A DNA stretch of 60,208 bases from Patescibacteria group bacterium (GTDB lineage Bacteria > Patescibacteriota > Minisyncoccia > UBA6257 > HR35): positions 1 to 60,208 of the forward strand of contig JAUQOT010000001.1 of the NCBI GenBank assembly GCA_030550735.1. The letters are read 5' to 3'. The position numbers and the translations under genes are program-made. Numbering within the stretch: position 1 is the first letter of the stretch; every line of letters begins with the position of its first letter. This document shows, piece after piece, positions 17,099 to 25,437 of the stretch. The notes beneath the pieces were generated by a model. The model was not told the origin of the DNA, ran no database searches, and saw only the letters and a program-made list of their open reading frames with translations.

Positions 17099-18145
17099 AT
17101 GGTTTATATTTTAGGAATAGAAACAACGTGCGATGAAAGTGGAATAAGTTTAATTGAAGGGAAAGAAAAAAAAGTAAGAATTTTAGCTAATGAATTAAGA
17201 AGCCAAATAAAGACTCATTCTCCTTTTGGCGGTGTTGTTCCTATTTTAGCTGCTAGAGAGCATAAAAAAAATTTACCTATTCTTCTTAAAAAAATAGAAA
17301 AATTTTTTGATTTAAGAAAAATTGATTTTTTAGCTTTTTCTGTTGGTCCTGGACTTTTACCAGCACTTGTTCAAGGAAAAGAATTTGTTTTGAATTTAGC
17401 AAAAAAATTAAACAAAAAAATATATCCTATAAATCATCTTCAAGCACATTTTTACTCAATAGTAATAAAAAACAAATTAAATAAGTGGCAAAAGATAAGA
17501 AATATTGAATTCCCTTCACTTGTTTTAGTTGTTTCTGGTGGTCATACAAATATGTACTTTTTTGAGAATTGGTTAAAATTTAAAAAATTAGGAGAAACAA
17601 TTGATGACGCTGCTGGTGAAAGTCTTGATAAAGGAGCAAGAATATTAGGTTTAGGTTATCCCGGAGGACCAATAATTGAAAAAAAAGCAAAATTAGCTAA
17701 AAAGTCATATTCTCTACCTAAACCGCTTTTAGAAAAGGGGTTAAATTTTAGTTTTTCTGGTCTAAAAACAGCTTTTCTCGAACTTGTAAATGACATTAAA
17801 AAAGCAAAGGGGGATCTTGATGAAGAAGAAATTAGTGCTCTTTCATTATCACTTCAAAAAACTATTTTTGAAATTATTCTTTTCAAAATAAGAAAAGCTA
17901 TTAAGATCTATCAACCTAAAAGTATTGTTATAACTGGCGGGGTAAGTGCTAACCTATCCTTAAGGAGAATGGCGAGAAAATTTTTAAAAAATGTAAAAAT
18001 TTATTTTCCGCAAAAAGAACTTTCAACCGATAACGGCTTAAATATTGCTATAAGTGGATATATTCTTTATCTAAACAAAGTTGAACCAAAAGATTTCAAT
18101 CAAATAGACGTTTTCCCTCGAGAAAGATCTAGTCATTTACTCTAA
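17099..18145 (+). CDS. tsaD: tRNA N6-threonylcarbamoyladenosine transferase TsaD
   Basis: Transfers threonylcarbamoyl to A37 of ANN-decoding tRNAs, with TsaB and TsaE partners not seen here. 348 residues of the Kae1/YgjD ASKHA family: ILGIETTCDESGISL, the metal-binding H-x3-H in NHLQAHFYS, VVSGGHTNMYF, DDAAGESLDKGARILGLGYPGGP, FSFSGLKTA and GGVSANLSLR. Its 3' end overlaps the convergent murA 3' end by 17 nt. Confidence 0.96.
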   Translation: MVYILGIETTCDESGISLIEGKEKKVRILANELRSQIKTHSPFGGVVPILAAREHKKNLPILLKKIEKFFDLRKIDFLAFSVGPGLLPALVQGKEFVLNLAKKLNKKIYPINHLQAHFYSIVIKNKLNKWQKIRNIEFPSLVLVVSGGHTNMYFFENWLKFKKLGETIDDAAGESLDKGARILGLGYPGGPIIEKKAKLAKKSYSLPKPLLEKGLNFSFSGLKTAFLELVNDIKKAKGDLDEEEISALSLSLQKTIFEIILFKIRKAIKIYQPKSIVITGGVSANLSLRRMARKFLKNVKIYFPQKELSTDNGLNIAISGYILYLNKVEPKDFNQIDVFPRERSSHLL

Positions 18146-19385
18146 TAATTTCTGCGCCAATATTTTTTAATCTTTCTTCAATTTTTTCATAACCACGATC
18201 AATTTTTTCTGCTTCATGAATAATTGTTTCTCCTTGGGCAATTAAACCGGCAATTAAAATAGCTATTCCTGATCTAATATCTAAAGATCTAACTTCTTTT
18301 CCCTGAAGAAGGGTCGGACCAATAATAATTGCTCGGTGAGGATCTAAAAGTTCTGTATTAGCTCCCATATAATTAAGTTCATTTAAATAAGTAAATCTAT
18401 TTTCGTACATCCAATCATGAATAAGGGTTACTCCCTCAGCTTGAGTTGCTAAAGCGCCGAATGGAGCTTGAGCATCGGTTGGAAATTTAGGGTGATAACC
18501 CGTTTGAATTTTTGTCCCCTTTAATCTTGAGGGTTTAATTATTAGCGATCTTTTTTTTATTTCTAAATTAATATTCATTTCTTTGGCTGTTAAAATTACA
18601 GAATCAAGATCTTGAAAGGGCACATTTAAAATTTCTAAATGACTTTTTGTTGCGGCGCCAAGAGCAATAAAAGTTGCTGCTTCAATATAATCATAGGGAA
18701 TATCAAAATTAATTTCTTTTTTTATCTTTTCGGTTTTTTTAATTTTTACAAAATGGGTTCCCAAACCCTTAATCGAATATCCAAGTTTTTGAAGAAACTT
18801 AATTAAAGCTTGAACATGTGGTTCAAGAGCTAAAAGCCTAATCTCTATTGGTCTTTCAATTAAAGCTGAGGCCATTAAAACCAATTCTGAGGCAGTAACG
18901 CTTACTTCTTTTAAAACAATAACTTGGTTTTTTAATTTTTTAAATTGACCTTCAATAATTCCATTTTTAACTTCAATTTCGGCACCTAAATCTCTTAAGG
19001 CTTGAAGATGGGTTGAGATTGGGCGGGCACCAATGACATCACCTCCAGGAAGAGACATCTTAATTTTTCCAAACCGAAAAAGATATGGACCTAAAAATAA
19101 AATCGAAGCTCTAAGTTTGCTGATTAAAGGGTTAACAAGATCTACATAGTCAATGTTTTTTGTATTAATTATTACTGTTGAATCATCCCTTTCAATTTCG
19201 GCTCCCATCAGTTTTAAAATTTCAATCATTGCTTCAACATCGCTTATCTGGGGAACATTTCGAAGAATTGTCCTTCCTGAAAAAATAAGAGAAGCACAAA
19301 GCAAAGGAAGAACAGCATTTTTTGATCCTTTGATTTTTATTTTTCCTTCTAATTTTTTTCCTCCTTTGATAACAAATTTAGCCAT
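18129..19385 (-). CDS. murA: UDP-N-acetylglucosamine 1-carboxyvinyltransferase MurA (Cys-to-Asp active site)
   Basis: First committed step of peptidoglycan synthesis: transfer of enolpyruvate from PEP to UDP-GlcNAc. 418 residues, the full EPSP-synthase-like double domain. KGSKNAVLP contains the conserved Lys-Asn (22-23). The active-site loop reads SLPGGDVIGARP, with Asp116 where most bacteria have the Cys attacked by fosfomycin (Cys115 in E. coli). Asp at this site is known in naturally fosfomycin-resistant MurA, for example of mycobacteria and chlamydiae. It is immediately upstream of mraY (0 nt gap) in transcription terms downstream of it, forming a wall-synthesis run with mraY and dacA. 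Confidence 0.95.
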   Translation of the reverse strand: MAKFVIKGGKKLEGKIKIKGSKNAVLPLLCASLIFSGRTILRNVPQISDVEAMIEILKLMGAEIERDDSTVIINTKNIDYVDLVNPLISKLRASILFLGPYLFRFGKIKMSLPGGDVIGARPISTHLQALRDLGAEIEVKNGIIEGQFKKLKNQVIVLKEVSVTASELVLMASALIERPIEIRLLALEPHVQALIKFLQKLGYSIKGLGTHFVKIKKTEKIKKEINFDIPYDYIEAATFIALGAATKSHLEILNVPFQDLDSVILTAKEMNINLEIKKRSLIIKPSRLKGTKIQTGYHPKFPTDAQAPFGALATQAEGVTLIHDWMYENRFTYLNELNYMGANTELLDPHRAIIIGPTLLQGKEVRSLDIRSGIAILIAGLIAQGETIIHEAEKIDRGYEKIEERLKNIGAEIIRVND

Positions 19386-20441
19386 TTATTTTAAACCCTT
19401 AATTACGAAATAAAAAATTAGACCAAGAAGAACTCCCAAGAAATTAATAATCCAAAATCTAATAACAATTTTGGGTTCTTTCATTCCTTTGGCTTTGAAA
19501 TGGTGATGAATTGGGGTTGATAAAAATATTTTTCGTTTAAATAATCTCTTAGATATTTGTTGCAAAATAACTGAACCGGATTCAATAACTAAACTTAAAC
19601 CAATTAATGGTAAAAGAAGGTAGGTACTAGTTAAAAATGACATTAAAGCAATACTTGTGCCCACTGAAAAAGAACCATTATTCCCGTCAAAAAATAAAGC
19701 AGGGTAAGAGTTAAACCAAAGATAAACAGTTAAAGAACCTAAAAGAGCAGAAATAAAAGAAGCAAGATTATATTTTGCCTCGACAAGACTTACAAAAAGG
19801 AGAAAAATTAAAATTGAAATAGCCACTCCCGCAAAAAGTCCATCTAGTCCGTCAATTTCATTAAAAGAAAGAGAAGTAGCAAGAAAAACAAAGACAAAAA
19901 TGATAAAAAAAATAGGAAAAGGAATAAAGAAGCGAAAGTCAACAATTTCAACAAATCTATAATTTAATTTCACGGTAAACCACCAAGCAAAAAAAATAGC
20001 TATGCCTAAATAAATCAAAAGTTTTTCTTTTGCTCCAAATTTATGGCCTTTCTTAAATTTATTTAAAATATCATCAATTAAACCTATTATCCCACCCAAA
20101 AAAAGACCAAAAATTGGTAAATATGTTTCATTTCGAGTTAAAAAATTAAGAAAATCAAAATATCCCCCGAAAAAATTTTTAAGAAGATAAAAAAATAAAG
20201 CTAAGATAATAGGGGGAAGCCAAATAATTACTCCGCCCATCGTTGGTGTATCGGCTTTTTCTTGAAGAGTAGTTGAAGCAATTGGTGCTTGAATTAATCT
20301 TTCTTTAGAAACAAACGTATCACTAAGTTTTAATCTTTGAGCAATTCTAAGATAAATAGGCACCAAAAGAAGAGAGAGTAAACCACTGAAAATTAAAATA
20401 CTTATTATTTTTATAACAAGAAGGTTAAATTCATAAATCAT
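19386..20441 (-). CDS. mraY: Phospho-N-acetylmuramoyl-pentapeptide transferase MraY
   Basis: Membrane enzyme making lipid I from UDP-MurNAc-pentapeptide and undecaprenyl phosphate. 351 residues with about ten membrane helices. Motifs: KADTPTMGG, the Asp pair in GLIDDILNKFKKGHKFGAKEK (Asp123/124), FNEIDGLDGL and the His motif TPIHHHFKAKGMKEPKIVIRFW (two adjoining pieces). The motif usually FMGDxGS reads FDGNNGS, so Asn254 replaces the Asp counted as catalytic in characterised MraY. It overlaps dacA by 11 nt and abuts murA. Confidence 0.94.
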   Translation of the reverse strand: MIYEFNLLVIKIISILIFSGLLSLLLVPIYLRIAQRLKLSDTFVSKERLIQAPIASTTLQEKADTPTMGGVIIWLPPIILALFFYLLKNFFGGYFDFLNFLTRNETYLPIFGLFLGGIIGLIDDILNKFKKGHKFGAKEKLLIYLGIAIFFAWWFTVKLNYRFVEIVDFRFFIPFPIFFIIFVFVFLATSLSFNEIDGLDGLFAGVAISILIFLLFVSLVEAKYNLASFISALLGSLTVYLWFNSYPALFFDGNNGSFSVGTSIALMSFLTSTYLLLPLIGLSLVIESGSVILQQISKRLFKRKIFLSTPIHHHFKAKGMKEPKIVIRFWIINFLGVLLGLIFYFVIKGLK

Positions 20442-21315
20442 AATTGTAATATTTAGCTAGGGCGCGGATAATTGTTTCGGCATCTCCAAATCTATCTTTA
20501 GAATTTAAAATTATTAAACCGATGTAGGGGGAGGATGGAAACTTAAGAATAAGCGCTAAACATTCACCCGCTTCATCAGTATATCCGGTTTTCCCTCCAA
20601 CAATTATTTTATTATATCTTGGAAGAAGAATGTTTGTTGACCAAAGAATTTTTCCATTAATAATAACTTTTTCTTCTCTTGTAAGAAAAAATATTTCGGG
20701 ATTTTCGGAAAATATTTTTAAAATAATCTGATAAATCTCATAGGGGGTAGAAATATTTTTAGGACTTAATCCTGTAGAATCTTCAATTTTTGTATTTGAT
20801 AATCCCCATTCATTCAATTTTTCGTTTAGAAGACTAATAAATTTATCAAAACCATAAGATTCACTTAAAAGAAAAATGCTATCATTACTTGAAGCAATTA
20901 AAGAAGCTTTTATAAGATCAATAACCCTAACTTTTTCACCAACCTTAAAAGATCCAACTTCTCCCGGTTGATTTACGGCTGTCGAAGTGAAGGTTAAAAT
21001 CTCGTTAGGAGAAAAGAGTTTAAGAGCGAGATATGAAGATAAAATTTTTGTTATTGAAGCAATTGGGTATTTTAAATTTGCATTTTTTTCATATAATGTT
21101 TTGCCACGGAATTCTTTAACTAAAATAGCTTCAGCTGATAAGTTTCTATCTAAAAAAAGTGGCTTACTTAATTCTTCTGTTTTTACCGATTGAAAATCAG
21201 TCAGATCAAAATATGAAGAATTAGCTAAAATTTTATCTTGATAATAATTAACTTGATGATAATTAAAACTTAAATAATGATTAATTAAATTCAAAAACAC
21301 TAAAAAAATAACCAT
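20431..21315 (-). CDS. dacA: D-alanyl-D-alanine carboxypeptidase (PBP5/S11 family)
   Basis: 294-residue serine peptidase that trims the terminal D-Ala of peptidoglycan stem peptides. An N-terminal signal or anchor (residues 1-15) is followed by all three penicillin-binding motifs: SITK (SxxK) in YPIASITKILSSYL, SSN in ASSNDSIFLLSESYG, and KTG in VGGKTGYTDEAGECL. The C-terminal PBP5 beta domain and amphipathic anchor are missing, so it is a catalytic-domain-only form. First gene of the dacA-mraY-murA run. Confidence 0.93.
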   Translation of the reverse strand: MVIFLVFLNLINHYLSFNYHQVNYYQDKILANSSYFDLTDFQSVKTEELSKPLFLDRNLSAEAILVKEFRGKTLYEKNANLKYPIASITKILSSYLALKLFSPNEILTFTSTAVNQPGEVGSFKVGEKVRVIDLIKASLIASSNDSIFLLSESYGFDKFISLLNEKLNEWGLSNTKIEDSTGLSPKNISTPYEIYQIILKIFSENPEIFFLTREEKVIINGKILWSTNILLPRYNKIIVGGKTGYTDEAGECLALILKFPSSPYIGLIILNSKDRFGDAETIIRALAKYYNYDL

Positions 21316-21353
21316 TCTAAAAAAATTTTAAAAGAAAATTTATTTTTTGTTAA

Positions 21354-21623
21354 TTATGATCTTGGACTATTAACCTTAATAGAAACTGCAGCTCCAAGAG
21401 ATGCTCCAATAACTTTTCCTATTTTTCTTATAGCATTTATCGTCGAACCTTTTCTCCCTATAATCATTGCTAAAACTTCTCGTGGACCAGTAATTTCAAC
21501 AAGAACACCTCTTTCATCTATATTTGATTTTATTGAAAGCTGATCGACCTTTGCTGGATCAATCCAAAGAGAAAAAAGGGTGCGAAATCTTTTCTCGAGT
21601 TCGGCAATTTTCTGAGAAGTCAT
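21354..21623 (-). CDS. khpA: KH-domain RNA-binding protein (KhpA-like)
   Basis: 89 residues with one KH domain. The GxxG loop is GRKGSTINAIRKI, preceded by LVEITGPREVLAMII and followed by IGASLGAAVSIKV, matching KhpA/YlqC, a small RNA chaperone that in Gram-positive bacteria works with KhpB in cell elongation control. It is the only start in the window with a textbook-looking AAGGAG (7 nt spacing), but this lies in a hairpin arm and the 16S has no anti-SD. It follows tRNA-Thr on the same strand and precedes dacA. Confidence 0.82.
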   Translation of the reverse strand: MTSQKIAELEKRFRTLFSLWIDPAKVDQLSIKSNIDERGVLVEITGPREVLAMIIGRKGSTINAIRKIGKVIGASLGAAVSIKVNSPRS

Positions 21624-21630
21624 CGATTTG

Positions 21631-21688
21631 CTCCTTAACTGACTTTAAATCAGCAAGGACGAAAATTAATTAATGACCTTAATTTTCG
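21631..21688 (-). ncRNA. Structured leader between tRNA-Thr and khpA
   Basis: Between the tRNA 3' end and khpA there is a perfect 10-bp hairpin (CGAAAATTAA, 9-nt loop, TTAATTTTCG; 21660-21688). A second imperfect hairpin follows, in which CCTT-G-CTGA pairs with TCAG-TTA-AGG (about 21633-21658). The second hairpin would sequester the AAGGAG before the khpA ATG. It may serve tRNA 3' processing or khpA control; no function is shown. Confidence 0.45.
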
Positions 21689-21695
21689 GGAAGAT

Positions 21696-21767
21696 AGCCG
21701 ACGGCGGGATTCGAACCCGCGACCCCCGCATTACCAGAGCGGTGCTCTACCACTGAGCTACGTCGGC
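21696..21767 (-). tRNA. tRNA-Thr (anticodon GGT)
   Basis: Acceptor GCCGACG/CGTCGGC, D arm GCTC-AGTGGTA-GAGC, anticodon arm CCGCT-CTGGTAA-TGCGG (one U-U at the stem base next to the loop), T arm GCGGG-TTCGAAT-CCCGC, discriminator U. CCA is not encoded. It begins 9 nt after the stop of the 66-residue protein and is probably cut from a shared transcript. Confidence 0.95.
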
Positions 21768-21776
21768 TTTAGTTAA

Positions 21777-21977
21777 TTATAAACTAAATTCTTTATGATT
21801 TTTAAGAATTTCTAAAATTTTTCTTGCTTCTTCCTCTTTTTGTTTCAAAAGTGTTTTCCAAAAATTAGAACAAATTTTGCAATTTTTAACGTCTTTCAAG
21901 TAATATTTTTGAATTCGATAAATACTTCGTCTATCTTGAACTAATTGACTTAAAAGATTGTAAATATGGTTATTCAT
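21777..21977 (-). CDS. Small conserved-looking protein of unknown function
   Basis: 66 residues: MNNHIYNLLSQLVQDRRSIY, a helical N-terminus, then KNCKICSNFWKTL with a CxxC pair, then a Lys/Glu-rich helix. I recall similar short 'YYLKDAKxCxxCxxFW' proteins in CPR genomes but no known role. The CxxC alone is not enough for a zinc site. It sits between thyX and tRNA-Thr on the same strand. Confidence 0.55.
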   Translation of the reverse strand: MNNHIYNLLSQLVQDRRSIYRIQKYYLKDVKNCKICSNFWKTLLKQKEEEARKILEILKNHKEFSL

Positions 21978-22022
21978 AAAAAAAATTATTTAATTTAATT
22001 CGACCTATTTATTTTTATTTTA

Positions 22023-23669
22023 TTATACATTTTCTAAAAATTTTTTTAATTCTTCTCTTTTTCTTTCTTCTTTTTCTTTTTCCCCACGACGAGCAAAATA
22101 GTACTCGTTAAAATCGACAAGAAGATATTTTGAAATCAAAGGATAAATTTTTTGAATTATCTTTGCTTTAACTTGCTCAATTTTTCTATAATCAGGATGT
22201 CCCTGAGGAGTCGTTCTTAATTCTGTTTCCCAAAAAAATTGTCTTAGATTTTGATATTGAATAAATCTTACCTTATGGCAAAAAAGAACAGAATATTGGG
22301 AAACTAAAACATCATTTTTAGCAATTTTCATATAAAGATCTTCAATTTTTTTTATTAATTCAAGAACTGAATCTTCTTCGCCAAATTCTTTAAATTCTTC
22401 TGGTAAATCAAAACCGTTATGAATAGTAAAAATTTGATGAATTTGAGTTTGCATCCGATGTCTTTGAAGATCTCGCCAGGCTCCTATATTTAAAAGAATT
22501 TCAAATTTTAAATAAGCAAATTCGAAAGCTCGAGGAACTTTGTACCATCTAAATCTTCTGTCATGCAAAATTTTGTCCAATATTTTTTCTTTTGTTTTTA
22601 AATCTAATTTTTTTATTTTTTCTAAAATAGTTTGATAAGGCTCTCTAAGATATGGGTAAAGAAGCCCAGCGATTATTTTATTTTCGCCTTCCGCATCATA
22701 TTCTATTAATTTAACACTCCCATCAATAAAAATATCTTCTTTCTGCCAATTTATTTCTTTTAAAATATCAAAAGTTCGTGAAATTCTTTCGCCAAGGTAT
22801 TTTCGATAATTATACGATTCTTCTTTTTCAATTCGCCTTAAAAATGAGGGAATAATTTTTAAAAGTTCTTCGTAAGCTCTTTTCCCTGCCCACCTAATTT
22901 CTTCCAAATGATGATTTAAAGAACGATTTATCATATATTCAAATGATTGGCCATTTCCATAAAAAGCAACTTGGCTTAGAGTTGATAGGGGTAAAATTAA
23001 ACGACAAATATCAAAAGCTTTGCTTTTTAAAACCAATTCTTTTTCTTCAGGATAATTTTTTTTAAAATAATCAAAAGTCTTATTAAGAATTCTAAGATAA
23101 CTATCAAAAATTTCATCCATTATTTTTTCATATTCTTCTTTTAAGCCCATTTTATTAATTTCTGGAGGAACAAAATATCGATAATGATTTTCTATTTTAG
23201 AAGAAAAATCAACATAACGGGTAGATTTTTCAATTGGGGCAAGACCAATTCTTTGATTTTCAAAATGCTTAATAGCTATTTGACTTAAACTTGAATAAAC
23301 AAGCCATGTTCCGGCCATTTGAGCAATTGAATCATCTCCGTATTCAGCTAACCATTTAATATAAAAATCTCGAGCTTTAGGATTAGCGAAAAGAACATCT
23401 ATTGGATATTGATGAAGAAATTTGATAAGGGAATCAAGAGCTTTTTTATAATCATCATCTAATTCTAAAAATGGCTTAACAAATTCCTTTAAAAAAACAA
23501 TCCTTAAATCTTCTTTAGCTCGACTCGCTCGTGAACAAAGGGCTCCAGCAACTTCTGGAGGCAAAAAAGTAAAAGCATAAACAGATTTATCTAAATTGGT
23601 GAAAAAAGGTGAAATAAGATATTTTTCTTCGTCTGTTAAATTTGGTTTTTCAAAAAGTGTTTCCTCCAT
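22023..23669 (-). CDS. thyX: Tandem ThyX-like flavin-dependent thymidylate synthase
   Basis: 548 residues, about twice the usual ThyX length, made of two ThyX-like halves. Half 1 (~30-290) has YGDDSIAQMAG, then NQRIGLAPIEKSTRYV (139-153), which matches the C-terminal part of the RHRxxSxNExSxRY motif but has lost RHR, and NRSLNHHLEEIRW. Half 2 (~310-540) has RHRMQTQIHQIF (403-414), which keeps RHR but not NExSxRY, and NLRQFFWETELR. The two halves therefore look complementary, as if one composite active site survives. It would convert dUMP to dTMP using methylene-THF, FAD and NADPH, fitting the class II ribonucleotide reductase here. It overlaps mrdA by 20 nt. Confidence 0.8.
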   Translation of the reverse strand: MEETLFEKPNLTDEEKYLISPFFTNLDKSVYAFTFLPPEVAGALCSRASRAKEDLRIVFLKEFVKPFLELDDDYKKALDSLIKFLHQYPIDVLFANPKARDFYIKWLAEYGDDSIAQMAGTWLVYSSLSQIAIKHFENQRIGLAPIEKSTRYVDFSSKIENHYRYFVPPEINKMGLKEEYEKIMDEIFDSYLRILNKTFDYFKKNYPEEKELVLKSKAFDICRLILPLSTLSQVAFYGNGQSFEYMINRSLNHHLEEIRWAGKRAYEELLKIIPSFLRRIEKEESYNYRKYLGERISRTFDILKEINWQKEDIFIDGSVKLIEYDAEGENKIIAGLLYPYLREPYQTILEKIKKLDLKTKEKILDKILHDRRFRWYKVPRAFEFAYLKFEILLNIGAWRDLQRHRMQTQIHQIFTIHNGFDLPEEFKEFGEEDSVLELIKKIEDLYMKIAKNDVLVSQYSVLFCHKVRFIQYQNLRQFFWETELRTTPQGHPDYRKIEQVKAKIIQKIYPLISKYLLVDFNEYYFARRGEKEKEERKREELKKFLENV

Positions 23670-25437
23670 AAGTTCGTTTCAAATTGTACCATAAAAGCAT
23701 CAACTCTTTATAAAGAGGCAAAGAAGCGATTGAACCATATGGCACTTCTTCAATGAGAAGAGTAGCAACAATTTTTGGTTTAGAGTATGGCATAAAACCA
23801 GTAAAAATTGCATGTAATTTCTCTTTGCCTAAAACTTGAGGAGAACCACTTTTTCCGGCAATTTCTAATTGAGGGTCATTTAAAATTTGAGCTGTACCTT
23901 GAGTAACTGTCATTCTCATTCCCTTTTTTATAATATTAAGGTTTTCTTGACTTATTAAGTCTTTTTTAATCAACTGGGGTTTTTTTTCTTCAATAATTTT
24001 CTTCCCATCTGAAGAAACAATTTTTTTAACTAGATAGGGTTTATAAATTTCACCTTTTGCAAAATAGGAAGTCCACAAATTTATTTGTAAAGGAGTAACT
24101 AAAATATTACCTTGACCGATACTTAAATTATAAGTATCACCTAATTTCCAGTTATTTATGTCTTTAGGCAAGAAACCGCTTTTTTCTCCAGGAAAATCAA
24201 TACCTGTTTTCTCTCCTAGATTAAACTTTCGGAAATAATTAATTAATCTTTTAACCCCTAAGCCTTCTTTTAAAGGAAAATATTCGTTAGGGTAAGGATA
24301 ACCACCGCCAACAACATAAAAATAAACATTAACCGAATTAGAAATTGCTTTATAAATATCTGTCCATCCATGAACTTTATTATCTTTAAAAATTGAATAA
24401 ACACCGGGAAGATAAGGATGGGGGATTTTTATTTCTCCAGGAGAATAAATAAGTGTTTGTGGATTTACAATTTTTTCTTCAAGAGCCGCTCCAGCAACAA
24501 TTAATTTTATGGTTGAACCAGGAGGATAAAGACCATTAGTAATTCTATTAAAGATAGGGTTATTCTTATTATTTAAAACTTCTTGAACTTTAGATTTATC
24601 TTTTAAAAAAATATTCGGATCAAAAGAGGGATAAGAAATAAAAGCTAAAACTTCTCCGCTATTAGGGTCTAAAGCCAAAAAACTACCTTTTTGGTAATTT
24701 CTTTCCTCAAAATAATCTTTGATTTTGAAATAAGCTTCTTTTTGGTATTCATAATCAATTGTTAAATAAAGATCATTACCTCTTTGGGGTTCTTCTTCAT
24801 AAACTTTTTTTAAACCTTCTTTTGTTTTTAAATAAACAATTTTGCCGATTTTTCCTTTTAAATACTCATCATAATATAACTCTAATCCTGCTAGCCCTTT
24901 GAATTCTCCTTGAATTTCAGATTCTGGTGATAAACCAAGATAACCCAAGAGGTTACCTAATTCTTCACCGCCCAAATAGATTCTTCGATAAGATGGAATA
25001 ATAAAAATATTTTGATATTTTTCTTTAAAAGCTAAAATTTGATTAACATCTTTTAAATCTAAAAATCGGAGAATTAATTCATTGCCCCAATAAAATGCAA
25101 GCGGATTTTTTTCCTTTATAATTTTCTGAACGATTTCTTTTTCTTCATTAGTAGCCAAAACTAAATTAACATATACATCATAAGTTTTTTCTGAAGTAGC
25201 TAACAACCTACCGTTTCGATCATAAATATTTCCTCGAGGAGGAAAATAAAAAAAAGTTAAGTATTTAGTATTTTCAATAGCTAAAATAGCTTCCCTTTTA
25301 AATTTTGTTTGAAAATAAAGAAAAATAAAGAATGTTAAGCTAAGATTAAAAATTAAAATTAAGAAAATTCTTAAAAAATTAAAAGAAATATTTCTTTCTA
25401 GTCTTCTTCCCGAAAGAAAAAAGATTTCATCATCCAT
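23650..25437 (-). CDS. mrdA: Penicillin-binding protein 2 (elongation transpeptidase)
   Basis: 595-residue class B PBP that crosslinks peptidoglycan in lateral growth. A cytoplasmic stub and membrane helix (~20-43) precede the dimerisation domain (FPPRGNIYDRNGRLLATS) and the transpeptidase domain: SxxK in YPPGSTIKLIVAGAAL, SxN in ISNSVNVYFYVVG, and KSG in IAGKSGSPQVLG replacing KTG, a common variant. It sits in the order mreB-mreC-mreD-mrdA, the classic elongasome operon. No rodA is in the window. Confidence 0.95.
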   Translation of the reverse strand: MDDEIFFLSGRRLERNISFNFLRIFLILIFNLSLTFFIFLYFQTKFKREAILAIENTKYLTFFYFPPRGNIYDRNGRLLATSEKTYDVYVNLVLATNEEKEIVQKIIKEKNPLAFYWGNELILRFLDLKDVNQILAFKEKYQNIFIIPSYRRIYLGGEELGNLLGYLGLSPESEIQGEFKGLAGLELYYDEYLKGKIGKIVYLKTKEGLKKVYEEEPQRGNDLYLTIDYEYQKEAYFKIKDYFEERNYQKGSFLALDPNSGEVLAFISYPSFDPNIFLKDKSKVQEVLNNKNNPIFNRITNGLYPPGSTIKLIVAGAALEEKIVNPQTLIYSPGEIKIPHPYLPGVYSIFKDNKVHGWTDIYKAISNSVNVYFYVVGGGYPYPNEYFPLKEGLGVKRLINYFRKFNLGEKTGIDFPGEKSGFLPKDINNWKLGDTYNLSIGQGNILVTPLQINLWTSYFAKGEIYKPYLVKKIVSSDGKKIIEEKKPQLIKKDLISQENLNIIKKGMRMTVTQGTAQILNDPQLEIAGKSGSPQVLGKEKLHAIFTGFMPYSKPKIVATLLIEEVPYGSIASLPLYKELMLLWYNLKRTYGGNTF

